Assembly (NCBI GenBank): GCA_039566865.1 | Contig: CM076944.1 | Coordinates: 19,676,501 to 19,740,500, forward strand | Origin: Aurelia coerulea | Lineage: Eukaryota; Cnidaria; Scyphozoa; Semaeostomeae; Ulmaridae | Length of the DNA stretch: 64,000 nucleotides | Direction: 5' to 3' | In this document: piece by piece, positions 11,281-23,251 of the stretch | Layout of the letters: every line of letters starts with the position of its first letter | How positions within the stretch are numbered: the stretch's first letter is position 1 | Made by a program: the position numbers and the translations under genes | The notes under the pieces: generated by a model | The model's database searches: none | The model's input: only the letters and a program-made list of their open reading frames with translations | What the model was told of the DNA's origin: nothing

Positions 11281-13765
11281 CATCATCATTATCATTTGCA
11301 TTATCATTAACAACAACAGAGCTTTACAAAACAACTTAACAAATAGTGATACTAACCACAGTAATGACAATAATGAAACACTGATAAGCGACAGGCTCCA
11401 CGACGAAACACTGAACGAACAAAGGAAACCAAACGAACAAGACACACACAACCAAAATCACAACAACAAAAGACGCAACAAACGGAAACAAAAGAGACCA
11501 AAACACTTAGAAACAGATACAGTCATCAACCTTTCTACAGTCGACCTTACAAACGCTGAATTATCACTACTCTCACATGGACTTAACTTTTGCCCCACCC
11601 CACAGAAAATCGACTGGAACGAAATAAACGCTGACCTAGCAGAATTCAAACGGAGACTACGACTCAAGCATTACTTCCACGACAATACAGAAACTGAAGA
11701 TGACAGCACTGACAAAGACACAGACAGAGACACAGACAAAATGACAAAAAGGTACAAAAAGACTAGCAATTGGACACCACCAAGAAACTTAGACCCGTCA
11801 CTAGACTCTTACATAGATAACGTCGAAGACAACATAAACAACATACAACCCACACGCATATCAGACAACCTCACCAAAGACGAACGCACCGCACTGAAAA
11901 CCTCATCCAAACGCACGGACATAATCATAAAACCGGCAGACAAAGGTTCAGGTACAGTTGTGATGGACAGACAAATGTACATAGACGAATGCAACAGACA
12001 ACTGGACGACACTAACTTTTGCGAAAAATACAACAAAGACATCACAAACAAAGTTACAATTACAGTAAAACAATACTTACAAAAAATGAAACAGGACGAA
12101 CACATAGACAGCGATACATACAGTTACTTGACCCCACGTGACCCAAAATGCTCTAGGTTCTACATACTACCCAAGCTACACAAAAACAGAGACAAACATC
12201 TATCGTCTCTGCCAATGGCCACCCTACAGAATGCATCTCCGAATTCGTCAGTGACACCCTTAACCCTCTCGTCTTTAAACTTCCATCCTTCCTTACAGAC
12301 ACAACTCACTTTCTAAATAAGCTCTCTAATATCGCCACCCTTTCTTCTAATTCGCTTCTCGTTACTTTAGATGTATCTTCACTCTATACTAACATACCCC
12401 ACTTTGAAGGCGTTCAGGCTGCCAGGGAGTACCTTGACAAACGCACCACATAAAATCCTCCCACCCAAACCATCTGTGACCTTATAGACATCATTTTACG
12501 CAACAACAATTTTGAGTTTAACGGACAGTTCTACTTACAGAAACACGGCACAGCTATGGGCACTCGCATGGCACCCCCATATGCAAATCTTGTTATGGGA
12601 GTCTTCGAAGAAAATGCCCTAAAAACGCACCTCACAAGCCCCTTGTTTGGTGGCGTTACATCGACATCGACGAAATTTTTTTAATTTGGACCCACGGAGA
12701 GGAAAAACTCACAAAAAATGTATACGCACACTCAACAACATCCATCCCAACATCAAATTTACCAGTGACATATCTTCCACCAGCACACATTTCCTGGACG
12801 TCACAGTAATACTTAACGAAGACAACAGCATCTCGACAGACCTCTACGTCAAACCCACAGACACACACCAATACCTCCTCAGATCATCCGCCCACCCCAA
12901 ACATACGAAAAAGTCCATACCATACAGCCTTGCACTACGATTACGACGCATATGCTCCAACAATGACACTCTTAAGAAACGCACAAATCAACTGCTTACA
13001 TACCTTACAAACAGAGGATACAAACGCAAACACGTACGTAACGAAATATGGAAGGCTTCCAAAATAACACGACAATCCAGCTTAAAAACGAAACAGAAAA
13101 AACGTAACAACAGAACGCCATTTGTGGTTCCCTACCACCCTAGTCTACCACAATTAATGTCCATACTTAACAGCAACTTCCACATATTACAAAACTCGAC
13201 AAACTGTAAGGAAGTCTTCCCAGACCCACCGATACTTAGTAACCGTAGACCAAAAAACCTCAGGGAATACCTGGTGCGCGCCAAAATGAAAAATGACGCC
13301 ACCACCACTCCCAGACGAATATCTAAATGTCCATCACGACGCGACTGCTACACATGCCAACACATGCAAGACGGAACACGCACGGTTACTTTCACAAACA
13401 CCAGCAAAACCTTCAACATAAGACAAAGCCTCGACTGCAACTCCACTAACGTCATATACTTACTACAATGCAAACGATGCTTACGCGACAAAAAGACTGA
13501 CTGCCAATACATAGGACAAACAGGACGACGCATACGAGACAGACTCAACGAACACCGACGAGACATTAAAAACAAACGTTCCGACGCATCCGGGGTTGCA
13601 GAACACTTTTGTAAACCCAATCACTCCGTACAAGACTTACAATTACTACCGCTACTTAAGATACATGACACCAGAGAGAGTGTTAGACGAGCCAAGGAAA
13701 ATTACTTCATTGGCTTAGCGAACACTCTCTCACCGAACGGACTAAACAGAACCACAGACCGCTAA
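11242..13765 (+). pseudogene. PLE-A reverse transcriptase / GIY-YIG endonuclease ORF, broken
   Basis: The protein would prime and copy element RNA; the C-terminal nuclease nicks target DNA. An N-terminal region (SHGLNFCPTP, about 11577) lies in frame with the ATG at 11741, so the real start is upstream and unclear. Then come RT segments: FYILPKLHKN, TLDVSSLYTNIP (motif A, about 12365), GTAMGTRMAPPYAN (about 12548) and motif C at 12654-12674. The linker has CxxC motifs (RDCYTCQ). The GIY-YIG domain has VIYLLQCKRC and CQYIGQTGRRIRDRLNEH (about 13450-13565). Damage: frameshifts near 12212, 12640 and 12715, a TAA at 12451, and a 6-nt duplication that turns the usual YIDD into YIDIDE. It cannot encode a working RT. 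Confidence 0.92.
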
Positions 13766-13890
13766 CAAACACATTTGTAAGTAACCTAATCTACTCACTC
13801 TCTTACCTTACCTATTCTCCTCATCATCCCCATCGTTATTATTATCATTATATCGCAGTTAGTTTCTTACATTGCATTCACATAATCATT

Positions 13891-14390
13891 ATTATTTGAA
13901 TCATTATCACAGTACAACTGGTAATGCATAGTCCACTTTCAGGTTACATCCCGTAGCTTAAGAAAGTGTGCATGCTGTCTCTGTAGAAAACATAAATAGT
14001 TCTTCCTGCTATTTAGTCTCTTATGTCCAGTACTTTTCTAATAATCCTGGCCGTACCAATGAGGCATGCTTTCTGTAATGGCTTTATTCCCGTTTCAAAG
14101 TCAAGTGCTGCAATGTAATTCTTGAAATTTTTCGAGACTACTCCAAACGCCCCAATGACCACTGGTATTATTGCAACTTTCTTTACTTCATCCTTCCACA
14201 TTTTCAAAATTTGGTATTTCAGATCGTTATAATGTTCCAGCTTCTCCTCCTCTTTCTGCTTTACTCGAGTGTCAAATGGACATGCTACATCGATTATCTG
14301 GCAACTCTTTTCTTTCTTATTCTTCAGCATGATATCTGGTTTGTTATGATCTATGCGAGTTTCAGTTTGGATAGAAAAATCCCACAATCA
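13891..14390 (-). pseudogene. RLE-1: 5'-truncated R4/Dong-like LINE, endonuclease end
   Basis: The open frame at 14013-14387 encodes the C-terminal restriction-like endonuclease of a non-LTR element. It has the PD motif (KPDIMLKN), the second acidic site (IIDVACPFD) and the downstream K/E-Y helix (KEEEKLEHYNDLKYQ). It then has the family end motif LIGTARIIRKVL. The RT is missing. The fragment lies inside an ATT/TAA tract of the PLE-A pLTR, with ATT units on both sides. Its 3' untranslated part runs to about 13895. Compare the long copy at 34-38 kb and the fragment at 48.4 kb. Confidence 0.88.
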
Positions 14391-14399
14391 TTATTATTA

Positions 14400-14451
<52 letters not shown>

Positions 14452-14690
14452 CATCATCATCATCATCATCATCATCATTATCATCATATTATTATTATCA
14501 CCATCAGCATTATTATTATCACTATTATTTTGATTAGCATCATCATCATTTTACTACACACATTACATAACCGTTATAAACCTAACCCATATAACCTCTG
14601 CGTAGCCATCATATCTAACCAATCACGTGTTATTTCTCCTTTTCAAATCGCTGTACATATTCAAATTTTTATTACAACTGTCACATTACA

Positions 14691-14729
14691 GCCCTGAAGA
14701 AGTCCTGCATGGCAGGACGAAATATTGGC
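14691..14729 (+). ncRNA. Hammerhead ribozyme core in PLE-A right pLTR
   Basis: Same core as at 10761-10799 in the opposite orientation: GCC (14691-14693), CTGAAGA (14694-14700), stem II with 7 bp (14702-14718), GAAA (14719-14722), TATT, then GGC. Predicted cleavage falls after 14726. All conserved hammerhead positions are present. Activity is untested. Confidence 0.78.
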
Positions 14730-14798
14730 AAAAAATAAATTAATCATATTTGCTGTTGTTTTTTGTCGTATTGCGGTGTTTCTGCCTTTAAATTTATA

Positions 14799-15848
14799 CA
14801 GTAAAAACCAGACCCTAGGACCCTAGGACCATTAAGTACCAATGTATGATAGGACCCTTAACACCGGAGGGTCATCACCCTCAAGAGAGAACAGAATATC
14901 AATATTTCCTCATATAATACTACCATTTTCTGCTGTTTTTATTACATCAGATGACGTCAAGAGTAGATTTAAAGATTTTTTCTATGTTGTGTGAATTTAT
15001 TACATGGAAAGAAAGGCTTCATATTTTACAGTGCTTTTCATCAGTGAAACGTTTCCACCCGTTTTCATTGCTCATCATGGACAAATTTCATATCTCCATG
15101 GTGTTCATGCTGAAGAAAACAGTAAGAAAACAAATGATTCTTTACGGTGGAATGATGCCATTATTGCTCTCTGTTCTAAATTTCAATGAAATTCTATTGC
15201 CGCTTTGCTTCATTGACGTGGAATTCTTCTTTGAAAGGGCGTTGTTTCAACTTAAAAAAGTTCCTTAGAAACCTGATTTGGTTTTCTAGGGTTTCTTTTA
15301 TGAAGGAACCTCAGAAAACAAATAGAGAATTCCAAGCGACCTTTTGAAGGTGAAATATTTCTTTTACTTCTGAAATACAAATACCTGCCAAATCACAGAA
15401 GAGTTCAAATAACTTTCTTTTTGTTGTAAATCCTTTCCAAACTACATAAACAATTCAATTTTTTGTGATTTGGATGCAAACCATTCGTTTGGTAGCCTGC
15501 GTGCAGCCTCAAATGCACGCAGGCCATTCGTTTGGTAACTGGGTGTAGTAGGAGGAGTTGAGGCTGCACGGAGGCTAGGTGTAGTAAAACATCCATGTGG
15601 ACTCATTATTATTATCATTATGTAATAAATTCACACATAGCGGTACAGAAAAATTTCTCTAAATGTACCTCTTGATGTCATCTGATGTAATAAAAACAGC
15701 GGAAATAGTAGTATCATATGAGGAAATGGTGATATTCTGTTCTCTCTTGAGGGTAATGACCCTCCGGTGTCAAGGGTCCTATCACACATTGGTACTTAAT
15801 GGTCCTAGTGTCCTAGGGTCCTAGGGTCCTAGGGTCTGGTTTTTACTG
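14799..15848. mobile_element. 1,050-bp foldback MITE with TA target duplication
   Basis: Terminal inverted repeats of about 205 bp begin CAGTAAAAACCAGACCCTAG and end with its complement. TA flanks both ends (14797-14798 and 15849-15850). TA target sites suggest the Tc1/mariner superfamily. The interior has no transposase; two overlapping ORFs near 15.0 kb have no recognisable domain. It inserted right at the edge of PLE-A. Confidence 0.85.
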
Positions 15849-16260
15849 TATGACTATGTAGACAGGGCTGAACTCAATATTACGGACCACAACCAATGGA
15901 CTACAGTAGAGTCTAAAATCATTTTGAGTTTTTACGAATATTATAGTCGCATAATGCAGTTTTGAAATTTGCAAACAGTTCTCGTAGTTCTTTAGAAATT
16001 GTTTCTGTACCTACAGAACTACGGAACCAAGAGCCTTGGACTCATAAACTAGAAACCGACCAGCGGAGGAAAGTAACTCAATATTCTAAATCATTTACCT
16101 TTTGGACCATTACCCAACTGTAAATTCAAACATAATACACGTTTCCTTAGTGATAATCATTCAATTAATCTCTATGAAAATTAACCTCGCTACAGTTGCA
16201 TTTGGTACAAATACTAATCGGCAGCACTCGCTGACTGTTGTTATATCTAGTTATTTACAT
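15849..16260 (+). repeat. Right part of the second copy of the 8.3-kb dispersed repeat
   Basis: This matches 8535-8800 (ACTCAATATTACGGACCAC, GGAACCAAGAGCCTTGGAC). It carries an extra block of about 100 bp at 15908-16010 that the first copy lacks, bounded by CTACAG phrases. Confidence 0.7.
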
Positions 16261-16504
16261 GGCCGGTGGACAAATAAGATGCTGCTAAAAAATCTGTTCA
16301 GGTCGTATATTTTTTTGAAAAAACCAACTGCCCCATAAATCATTCCCTAAAAGGATACCTGCCCCCATACTGTTCGACCTTAAATATGATACTACAGATG
16401 AATATGAGGATTTCGTGTTGGTCTAAATATGAACATTTACAAACTACTAATATATGTTATTCTAAGCAGTTATATACCAAAATAACCAAAATATTTTTTT
16501 TCTA

Positions 16505-17100
16505 CAGGGTGTCCCAAAAAAATTGTGCCCCGTTTGTCTGAAGATTATGACAAAACGGCAAAAGATTCTCGCCAAACTTTTGCATGGTGGTGCTCTTCAG
16601 ATGTTCGATTAAAATCTCCCACCATCCCCATGAAAATCCGTTGAAAAATGATGGAGCTATGACCTTCAGGAGACCAAATTTGCCCGATCACTGAAGCCAG
16701 TGGTCGGCCATTTTGTCTTACTATTTTGTAGCGATAAATAGCTTCATGGATTGAAAATGAAACAGCAGCCTCCAATTTCATAGCTCTCGTGAAAATTCCA
16801 ATAATCCTCGGAGAGTTAAACTATTTCTGACCTCACAGAAGTTATTTCTTACCTCACGTGAAGATACATATCACTGCAAAATAGTAATACAAAATGGCCG
16901 ACCGCTGGTTTCAGTCATCAGGCAAATTTGGTTCTCTGAAGGTCATTGCTCCATCATTTTTTAACGGATTTTTACGGGAATGGTGGCAAGCTTTAATTGA
17001 ACATCTGAAGAGCACCATCATGCAAAAGTTTGGCAAGAATCTTTTGCCGTTTTGTCACAATCTTCAGACAAACGGGGCACAATTTTTTTGGGACACCCTG
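16505..17100. mobile_element. 596-bp MITE with TA target duplication
   Basis: The left end is CAGGGTGTCCCAAAAAAATT. The right end is its reverse complement ending GGGACACCCTG. Arms of about 220 bp are imperfect inverted repeats. TA duplications lie at 16503-16504 and 17101-17102, pointing to Tc1/mariner. No transposase frame is present, so it must move in trans. Confidence 0.9.
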
Positions 17101-17244
17101 TATATTCCATTTAATAACTTGCAATGCGTATTACTTATTACACTTCTTACAAAATACTTTACCCTACTACTAGAACAATACCATTTGGAGCGAAAAACTA
17201 TGTCTACCTCATGGCAACATAAAGCAGGAAATACGAACATAACA

Positions 17245-17437
17245 CTGAAGGTGATGGTGAAGGTGAAGTTGCGTTTTTCAGCGCCAAGCGCTGGGATCGC
17301 AGAAATAGAGCAGACCCAATCGAGTCAGCGACCCCTTGTCGTGACACTCAAGTGGTGGGGTCCTACCAGGTATCGAACCCACTCCGCCTCACTGTTCTGT
17401 CTGCAAAGTCAGAGGATTACACCACTGCGCAACATGG
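17245..17437 (-). mobile_element. tRNA-derived SINE
   Basis: On the minus strand a Pol III promoter is visible. Box A is TGGTGTAATCC (17414-17424). Box B is GGTTCGATACC (17369-17379). They lie in a tRNA-like head starting near 17436. A GC-richer body follows to about 17245. The tail is not clear. The 217-codon plus-strand frame across it spans a MITE arm and the SINE and is not a gene. Confidence 0.72.
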
Positions 17438-18110
17438 GGTTTTTTCGTTTTTTATGCGCACGCACACTCGGTTTGAAGCAGAGGCATCTTAATTTTTGCA
17501 AGCGTGATACATCGAGGCAAAGCAAAGACAAATTGTCATACTTGTAAGGGCAGTACTAGACTCATTACACAAGTCCTTCAATGCTTTTCGAGAAAAATTG
17601 TGAAATTCGTTGATTAGTTTTGCAATCAGAAATCTGTCAATTAATCCAATTCGATCTAACACATTTTGTTAAAATGATTTTCCATGAATAACAAAACTTG
17701 AAAGGTACCTCAACTTCCAACATTGCCTCTGATCACTGCTACTAGAAGAGTTTCTTAATTTCTTGGAAGGGCCTTTGTTTCTTATGAGAACAAGAATGCA
17801 CTCTTCACAAACTGGTTTTGAAATAATTTTTTTTTATTTTTCAACAGATTTTGCTTGCCCCTGAAATTTTAGGTGTACATTATTGAGGATACTAGCATTA
17901 CTGTCCAAAAAATCATGAAATGTGTCAAATTTGCTCATGTTGGTCAACATTTTTTTCTGGTGACCCTTGACCTATTCCAAAACATCTTTTTCTACCAATA
18001 GAATTTTATTGAAAATAAAACCATCATTCTGTACAGATACACACACAAATAAAAACAGAAAAATTCAGTGAAAGCAACTTGAAAATACCTCTCAGAATTA
18101 AAATACAGTT
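17438..18110. other. No recognisable gene
   Basis: AT-rich filler between the SINE and the next MITE. Nothing supported. Confidence 0.55.
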
Positions 18111-18116
18111 ATCTAG

Positions 18117-18569
18117 CTCCCAGGGGGGGTACTCAGGTATATTTAGGATAGGGGTGCTCAGGCTGGGGTACAATGCATCAACCCAAAAAAGTACTTTCTA
18201 GCATGAAAATAGACCCAAAAAATAATTTTTCCGACCTTACATACCCAAAAGTTATGAAGGCAGTATCAGTATCTTAAACCTGCATAAAAATGTCCTAACT
18301 GATTAGATTTCTCATAATGTGTTTGGATATTTATGTTTTTTTATTTAGTACTGTTAATTGACTCTAATTTTGTTTGTAAATTATATTTTCCCCGATTTTT
18401 TTTACTTTTTCTCATATTTGAGACCCAAAAAAGTAAGCCAGAATTTCTTGAACCCAAAAAAATAAATGTACAAATCATTAACCCAAAAAAATAATCCTTG
18501 CCTAAATTTTAGACCCAAAAAAGTAACCTGAGCATCCCTATCCTGAATATACCAGAGTACCCCCCTGGG
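18117..18569. mobile_element. 453-bp MITE with 6-bp target duplication
   Basis: About 45-bp terminal inverted repeats (CTCCCAGGGGGGGTACTC and complement) are flanked by ATCTAG at 18111-18116 and 18570-18575. The interior repeats ACCCAAAAAA(G/A)TA at least six times at irregular spacing. No ORF is present. Confidence 0.85.
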
Positions 18570-18575
18570 ATCTAG

Positions 18576-20990
18576 CTAAAGATATCCTGCAATAATACTG
18601 TGTACTTCTGCAAATGATGTTTAAAATGTTCATAAAATGTTCTTTCTTTCAAATCTCTCAGTGATATAGGAACCAGGAGGCACTGGGGGCACATGCCACC
18701 CTTAAGAGTGCCTTTCCACTTTAGAAAGTGTCTCTTTAGCTTGATGAAAAACTCCCTTGATGTGCTGTGCCTCCCAAGTTCAAGATGCATTCCTACAGCC
18801 CTGAAATCTCTTAATTGCAACTGTTAACATCTGCTGTACAGTCCAGTGCTGTTTTACATCTCTATGCCATCTATGTATAAAAGCTAGCCAAGTTGGATGG
18901 GTCAAGGATATGCAAGCAAAATATCACTGTAAATGTTGTATGCATTGAAGGTGCATGGATCTGCAAGACAAAAGAATATGCCCTTTTGCAAACAATTGTC
19001 GCCCTTTTCACATTAATACCTATTCAGGGATTGCAAAAGTTAGTTGGACAAGACAAAGCAATAGAAAATAACATAGTCAGGTAATTTCTTAGATGGCAGC
19101 AAGGGCAGTCACCCCTATGCCCCTTTTCCAGCATTCCTGACCCCCTTCATATAAAATGGAATTAAAACTAAATTGACACATTGCCCTCAGCAATGTATCA
19201 AACAATTTGCACATGTTTCTGCATGAAATAGGAATGTGGGTAAATTTCTGACTGTTAATTTGAGGATTCGTTACTTCTTGCATTCTGTCTAAAGAGATGC
19301 AGATAGCTGGATTATATAGTAAATCTTATGACATTAAGTACAAAAATCCCTTTGGACGCGATGTATCAGGTACTGAAATCTCGGCTTCTTATGACACATG
19401 ACATGTAGCCCTTGCCCCGTATGTGATTGTTAAGGACAAAGCTTTTCCTTGCCCAAATCGTTGTCGATGTAAACAAAACCTTCCCCTAAAAAGATGAATA
19501 TTGACGTTTAACGCAAAAAACAGTGCATATACCGACACTGGCATACTGTTACTGAAGACATTGCAAGTGCACTGGCAAAGTTTGGTGATGTGGCACGGTG
19601 CCGATTTTGAGAAATAAAGGCCTCAAAATTGGCAATTTCAGATGACGACCGTAGAACCATTTTAGACTGCAGTTTGATAAATAACATTTTACCTGCCTTT
19701 CCAACCACTCACGACTGTGAGCTTCTGGGTATCAATTGTCCATAGGTAGTTTTATCAACATAAACAAATGCCAGACTTCCAGCTTGAGTATTTCAATGCA
19801 AACAAAATATGGAAGAAATGGTTCCTTCTGCTACTTACGTAACATGGTTCTAGAGTAATGTCTAAAAAACCTAGAATAACGTCACAACGCAAAAACGGTG
19901 AATAACCCATCTGATAGGTCATGTTCCTGATATTCTTGGCAAGGACTCCTGTAAAGTTCTTGATGTGGCACGGTGTAGTTTTGGAGAAATATCCTCTTTC
20001 ATCAACATGAATCTGCGTATGAATTAGGCCATTTTTTCATGGCCACAAGAAGTCTTCGAATAGTGCTTTTTAATTAGAAAATTTCGTCGATTGATGTCTC
20101 CCAATGTTCGCCAACCTTTCTTCCATCAAAATCAAATAGTGGATTTAACTGCCAACGGATGAGCTCACGCTGGAATGCAAAAGCCGATGCCCGACCCATC
20201 TTGGCCAGTTGTCTCACTCGCTTTGAAATCTAGCTGTGAGACTAGTGATTTTGAGTGGTCAGCGGTTTGTGAAACGAAATGTCACTGTGTTCCACTGCGC
20301 CACAGCACCTTGCAGTAGGCTTGAATTAGCTTTTATTTTAGAGCTACTTTTGTATGTGCCTACTTTAAATAAAGTGATAATAGTAATAATGAAATAAACC
20401 TTCACTACACGTAACCACTAGAAAAAAAAAGATACTTCATAAAACTACACGTTACCTGCTGCAAAAAAAGAAAGACACATTTACTTTAACGGGGATATAC
20501 AAAATATATTAAAGTTTACATTTTACTGTACTTCTTAATTAGAAATAAGTAGGTTAGGCACAAGATTTAGCGAAATTTAATGAAAGGACCATGATATTAT
20601 ACGAAGCGTTCCGTTCTTGAAATATCTAAGATGGTAGATTTTAGGATGAAGTTATTTACTTCAAATGGCAACTTTTTGTCGCCATACAAAAGAATCTGTA
20701 AAAGGACAGGATTTGGAACGTCAATAATTTCAAATGAGCACAGCACCGGAAGGACACCAAAGAGGAGGTCACGCCTTTGTTCTTCTAAAGAATGGCACAA
20801 CAATAGGTAGTGTTCCGTATCGGGTTGATTGTGTCATTAAAGTTATGACTGAATTTGTGAAAATTTAGTTTGCTCAACCCTACCCTAAGTTGAGTTAATA
20901 AAGAAAGCCCTCATGGATCATAAATACCGAAAACAGGGTTAGAAGGTGGTCTAATAAGCGAAAGCAGTCTGTCTCAATATTTCAATATAT
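18576..20990. other. No recognisable gene
   Basis: No domain or splice-supported exon found. The phrase GATGTGGCACGGTG occurs at about 19588 and 19960, hinting at a diverged local duplication. Confidence 0.5.
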
Positions 20991-20995
20991 TTCAA

Positions 20996-22860
20996 TATAT
21001 TTCAATATGACATCAACAGTTGCAGGTATTTTCTACATTGAAAAAACAGTTCTCCTGCGTGAGAGTTGTAAAAATGAGAGTTGTAAAAATGAGAGTTGTC
21101 ACATTAGTATCATCAGCAAAGATATCTGCCTTCGAAAATTTTAGGCCTCGTTCAAAATCATTTAGATATGTTATGAAGAGAAGGGGGCCTAAGCAAGAGC
21201 CTTTGGGTATACTGCATTGAACTTCTCTCGCCTTAGATTTTTTTACCGTTAAGGGAACAGTATTGCTGTCTATTATCAAGGTAAGATTTGAACCAGTTTC
21301 CTGGGATCCCTTTGATGCTGTATGCTCTCAGTTTTTCAATCATGATTGTGTGATCGACCGTATCGAATGCTTTCTTAAGGTCCAGAAAAATCGTCAGATT
21401 CAGTTTTTTGCAGTCGATATTTTCATACCAAGAATCAGTGCTACAAATCAAGGATGTCACAGTGGAGTATAGTTTTTGAAATGCAGATTGGTTTCTTGTG
21501 ATCACTTTATTTGCCGCCAGGAACTCAAAAGCTGGTCATGAACTATTCTCTCCAAGATCCTCGAGAAAACCGAAATGACTGATTTAGGCCTATAATTATT
21601 AACATCTTTCTTAGCACCTGACTTAAAAATAGGAGTAACTCTGGCAAGTTTCCAAATATCTGGGAAGACTCCACCCATAAGCGATGAATTAAAAATCATT
21701 GTTAGAGGTTTTGATACCAGAGCCCCTACATCTTTATTGATAGTCGTGGAGACCTTATCTGGACCTGCTGCTTTTCCATTCTTCAACTTTCTAATAGCAT
21801 TCGCCATATAAGTTTCATCTACAGACTTGAATACCATTTCATTTGACTCTGAGTTGATGTAGGGGAGGCAATCATCACCTGGCTTAGGAATGATCTTCTC
21901 CGCTTGTCTTGGACCAACCCAAACAAAGTGATGGTTCATTGCCTCCACTACATCACGCTCTCGTGTTAGATATTTACCATCTATTTCTAAACTTGAGAGT
22001 GAAACTGTATTAACATTTTTGTCTAGGACTTTATTTATTGTCCGCCACATTTTCTTAGGGTCTCCTATATTTTCTTCGATCAACCCATGGTAATAATCCC
22101 TGATAGAAATGCGCATCTCATTTGTTAATTGATTACGCTTCCTCTTGTAGGCAGACCCTATTTCAGGAGATTTCTCCGCTTGCACCTTTAGTCTGTCTCT
22201 TTCAAACATTAAATTTCTCAAAGAGGGGGTAAGTCATAGAGCAAATTCACTGCGAACCCTTTTTCTTCTTAGTGGTGCATGAAGATCCAAAATAGATTCG
22301 AATACCTCCTGAAACGTGGCCGCCATACCCGCGGGATTATCACTAAACGGAGTTAGGATAGCTTCCCAGTCTACCTGCTGAATGTCGTTTCGGAAAAATG
22401 CTTTGTCGTATTTTTTCATATTGCGAGATTCGATTACGTTTGGTTTCTTACTCTTAAATCTTCGCCAAGCATTGATTTTCCGAATTCCATACACGAGATA
22501 GTGGTCCACCATGCCAGTCTTAACTACATCTGCTTCTATGATGTATTTGGAATTGGAGGAAGAGAAATGGTCAATGAGTGTTTTGCTTGTTCGTTGCTCT
22601 CCAGATTCTGTCATTGTCATAGCAACCCGCGTATATAACTTTTATTAACTGTTCGAGTTGGTACTCGGAGTAAACCAACTTGAGCTGTTTAGCATTTGCG
22701 TTTTTGCTACATTTGAAATCACAGTTGGTGTCCCCGATCAAAATAATTTCCTTCTCTTCCCTATCTAGTTCTTTCAAAATTCCCCTTAGGTTTTCAAATG
22801 CATGTTCATCGACACCAGCAGTTGGGAGTCGATACCAACAAACAAGATGAAAGGACCTTG
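20996..22860 (-). pseudogene. LINE-1: APE-type non-LTR retrotransposon, truncated at both ends
   Basis: Minus-strand fragments in element order: APE endonuclease piece (WYRLPTAG and LIGDTNCDF, 22571-22860); linker (22234-22620); RT fingers and palm (21502-22221, KLARVTPIFKSGAKKDVNNYRP); RT motif A region (21233-21505, FLDLKKAFDTVDH); motif B and C (21013-21279, PKGSCLGPLLF and IFADDTN). Frame changes separate the pieces. The thumb and C-terminus are missing; the sequence stops at a TATTTCAA-type repeat near 20996. A short GTTGTAAAAATGAGA duplication lies after FADD. It belongs to the CR1/L2/Jockey group of APE LINEs and is inactive. Confidence 0.88.
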
Positions 22861-23152
22861 CATGGACATTTTAAGAAACTTCAAGGACATTTTGAGAACT
22901 AAAACCGCGCGTGTTCTCTCACATTTCGTGATTCGGTCTTACTAAAATATGCTTCATCCAAAAGCACATAAAATGTATTGTTTATGATTTTTTTGCAACC
23001 ATCTCTAAGGGGACAATTATGGAAATAAAGTCAAGTGTTTTTAACTTATATTTCATTTTTATCTTTATTAAAGTTATTAAGTAAATTGTATTTTAACTAT
23101 TTTATATTTATTTGAACCGTTGTAAACATTTAATTTTGTGGCAAATCTTAAC
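22861..23152. other. No recognisable gene
   Basis: AT-rich sequence between LINE-1 and a microsatellite. Nothing supported. Confidence 0.5.
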
Positions 23153-23251
23153 ATACATACATACATACATACATACATACATACATACATACATACATAC
23201 ATACATACATACATACATACATACATACATACATACATACATACATACATA
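23153..23251 (+). repeat. (CATA)n microsatellite
   Basis: About 24 uninterrupted CATA units. It abuts the foldback element beginning at 23252. Confidence 0.95.

Larger units (their letters stand above)
10693..14796 (+). mobile_element. Penelope-like element PLE-A, decayed, with nested LINE fragment
   Basis: This PLE carries an RT ORF with a C-terminal GIY-YIG nuclease (about 11242-13765). It has an inverted pLTR on the left (10693-11170) and a direct pLTR on the right (13816-13890 plus 14390-14796). A partial direct copy (11171-11290) leads into the ORF and makes a palindrome with the left pLTR. Long terminal units in mixed orientation are characteristic of PLEs. The right pLTR is split by a fragment of an RLE-type LINE. 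Broken frames show the copy is inactive. Confidence 0.9.
13816..14796 (+). repeat. PLE-A right pLTR, direct, interrupted
   Basis: The first part (13816-13890) matches 11172-11240. The second (about 14390-14796) matches the left pLTR inverted. About 500 bp of RLE-1 separates them at an ATT tract. Without that insert the pLTR is about 480 bp. Confidence 0.88.

Noticed and set aside
14353..14697. ORFs of 108-114 codons made of Tyr, His and Ile runs
   Set aside because: They are translations of the ATT/ATC microsatellite in the PLE-A pLTR. The same applies to the Ile-rich frames at 37665 and 49140.
14951..15268. 105-codon ORF inside the 1,050-bp foldback MITE
   Set aside because: It begins in the terminal inverted repeat and has no transposase or other domain. 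An overlapping ORF in another frame is equally long.
16894..17547. 217-codon plus-strand ORF
   Set aside because: It spans one arm of a MITE, flanking DNA and the antisense of a tRNA-derived SINE, so it is not a single gene.
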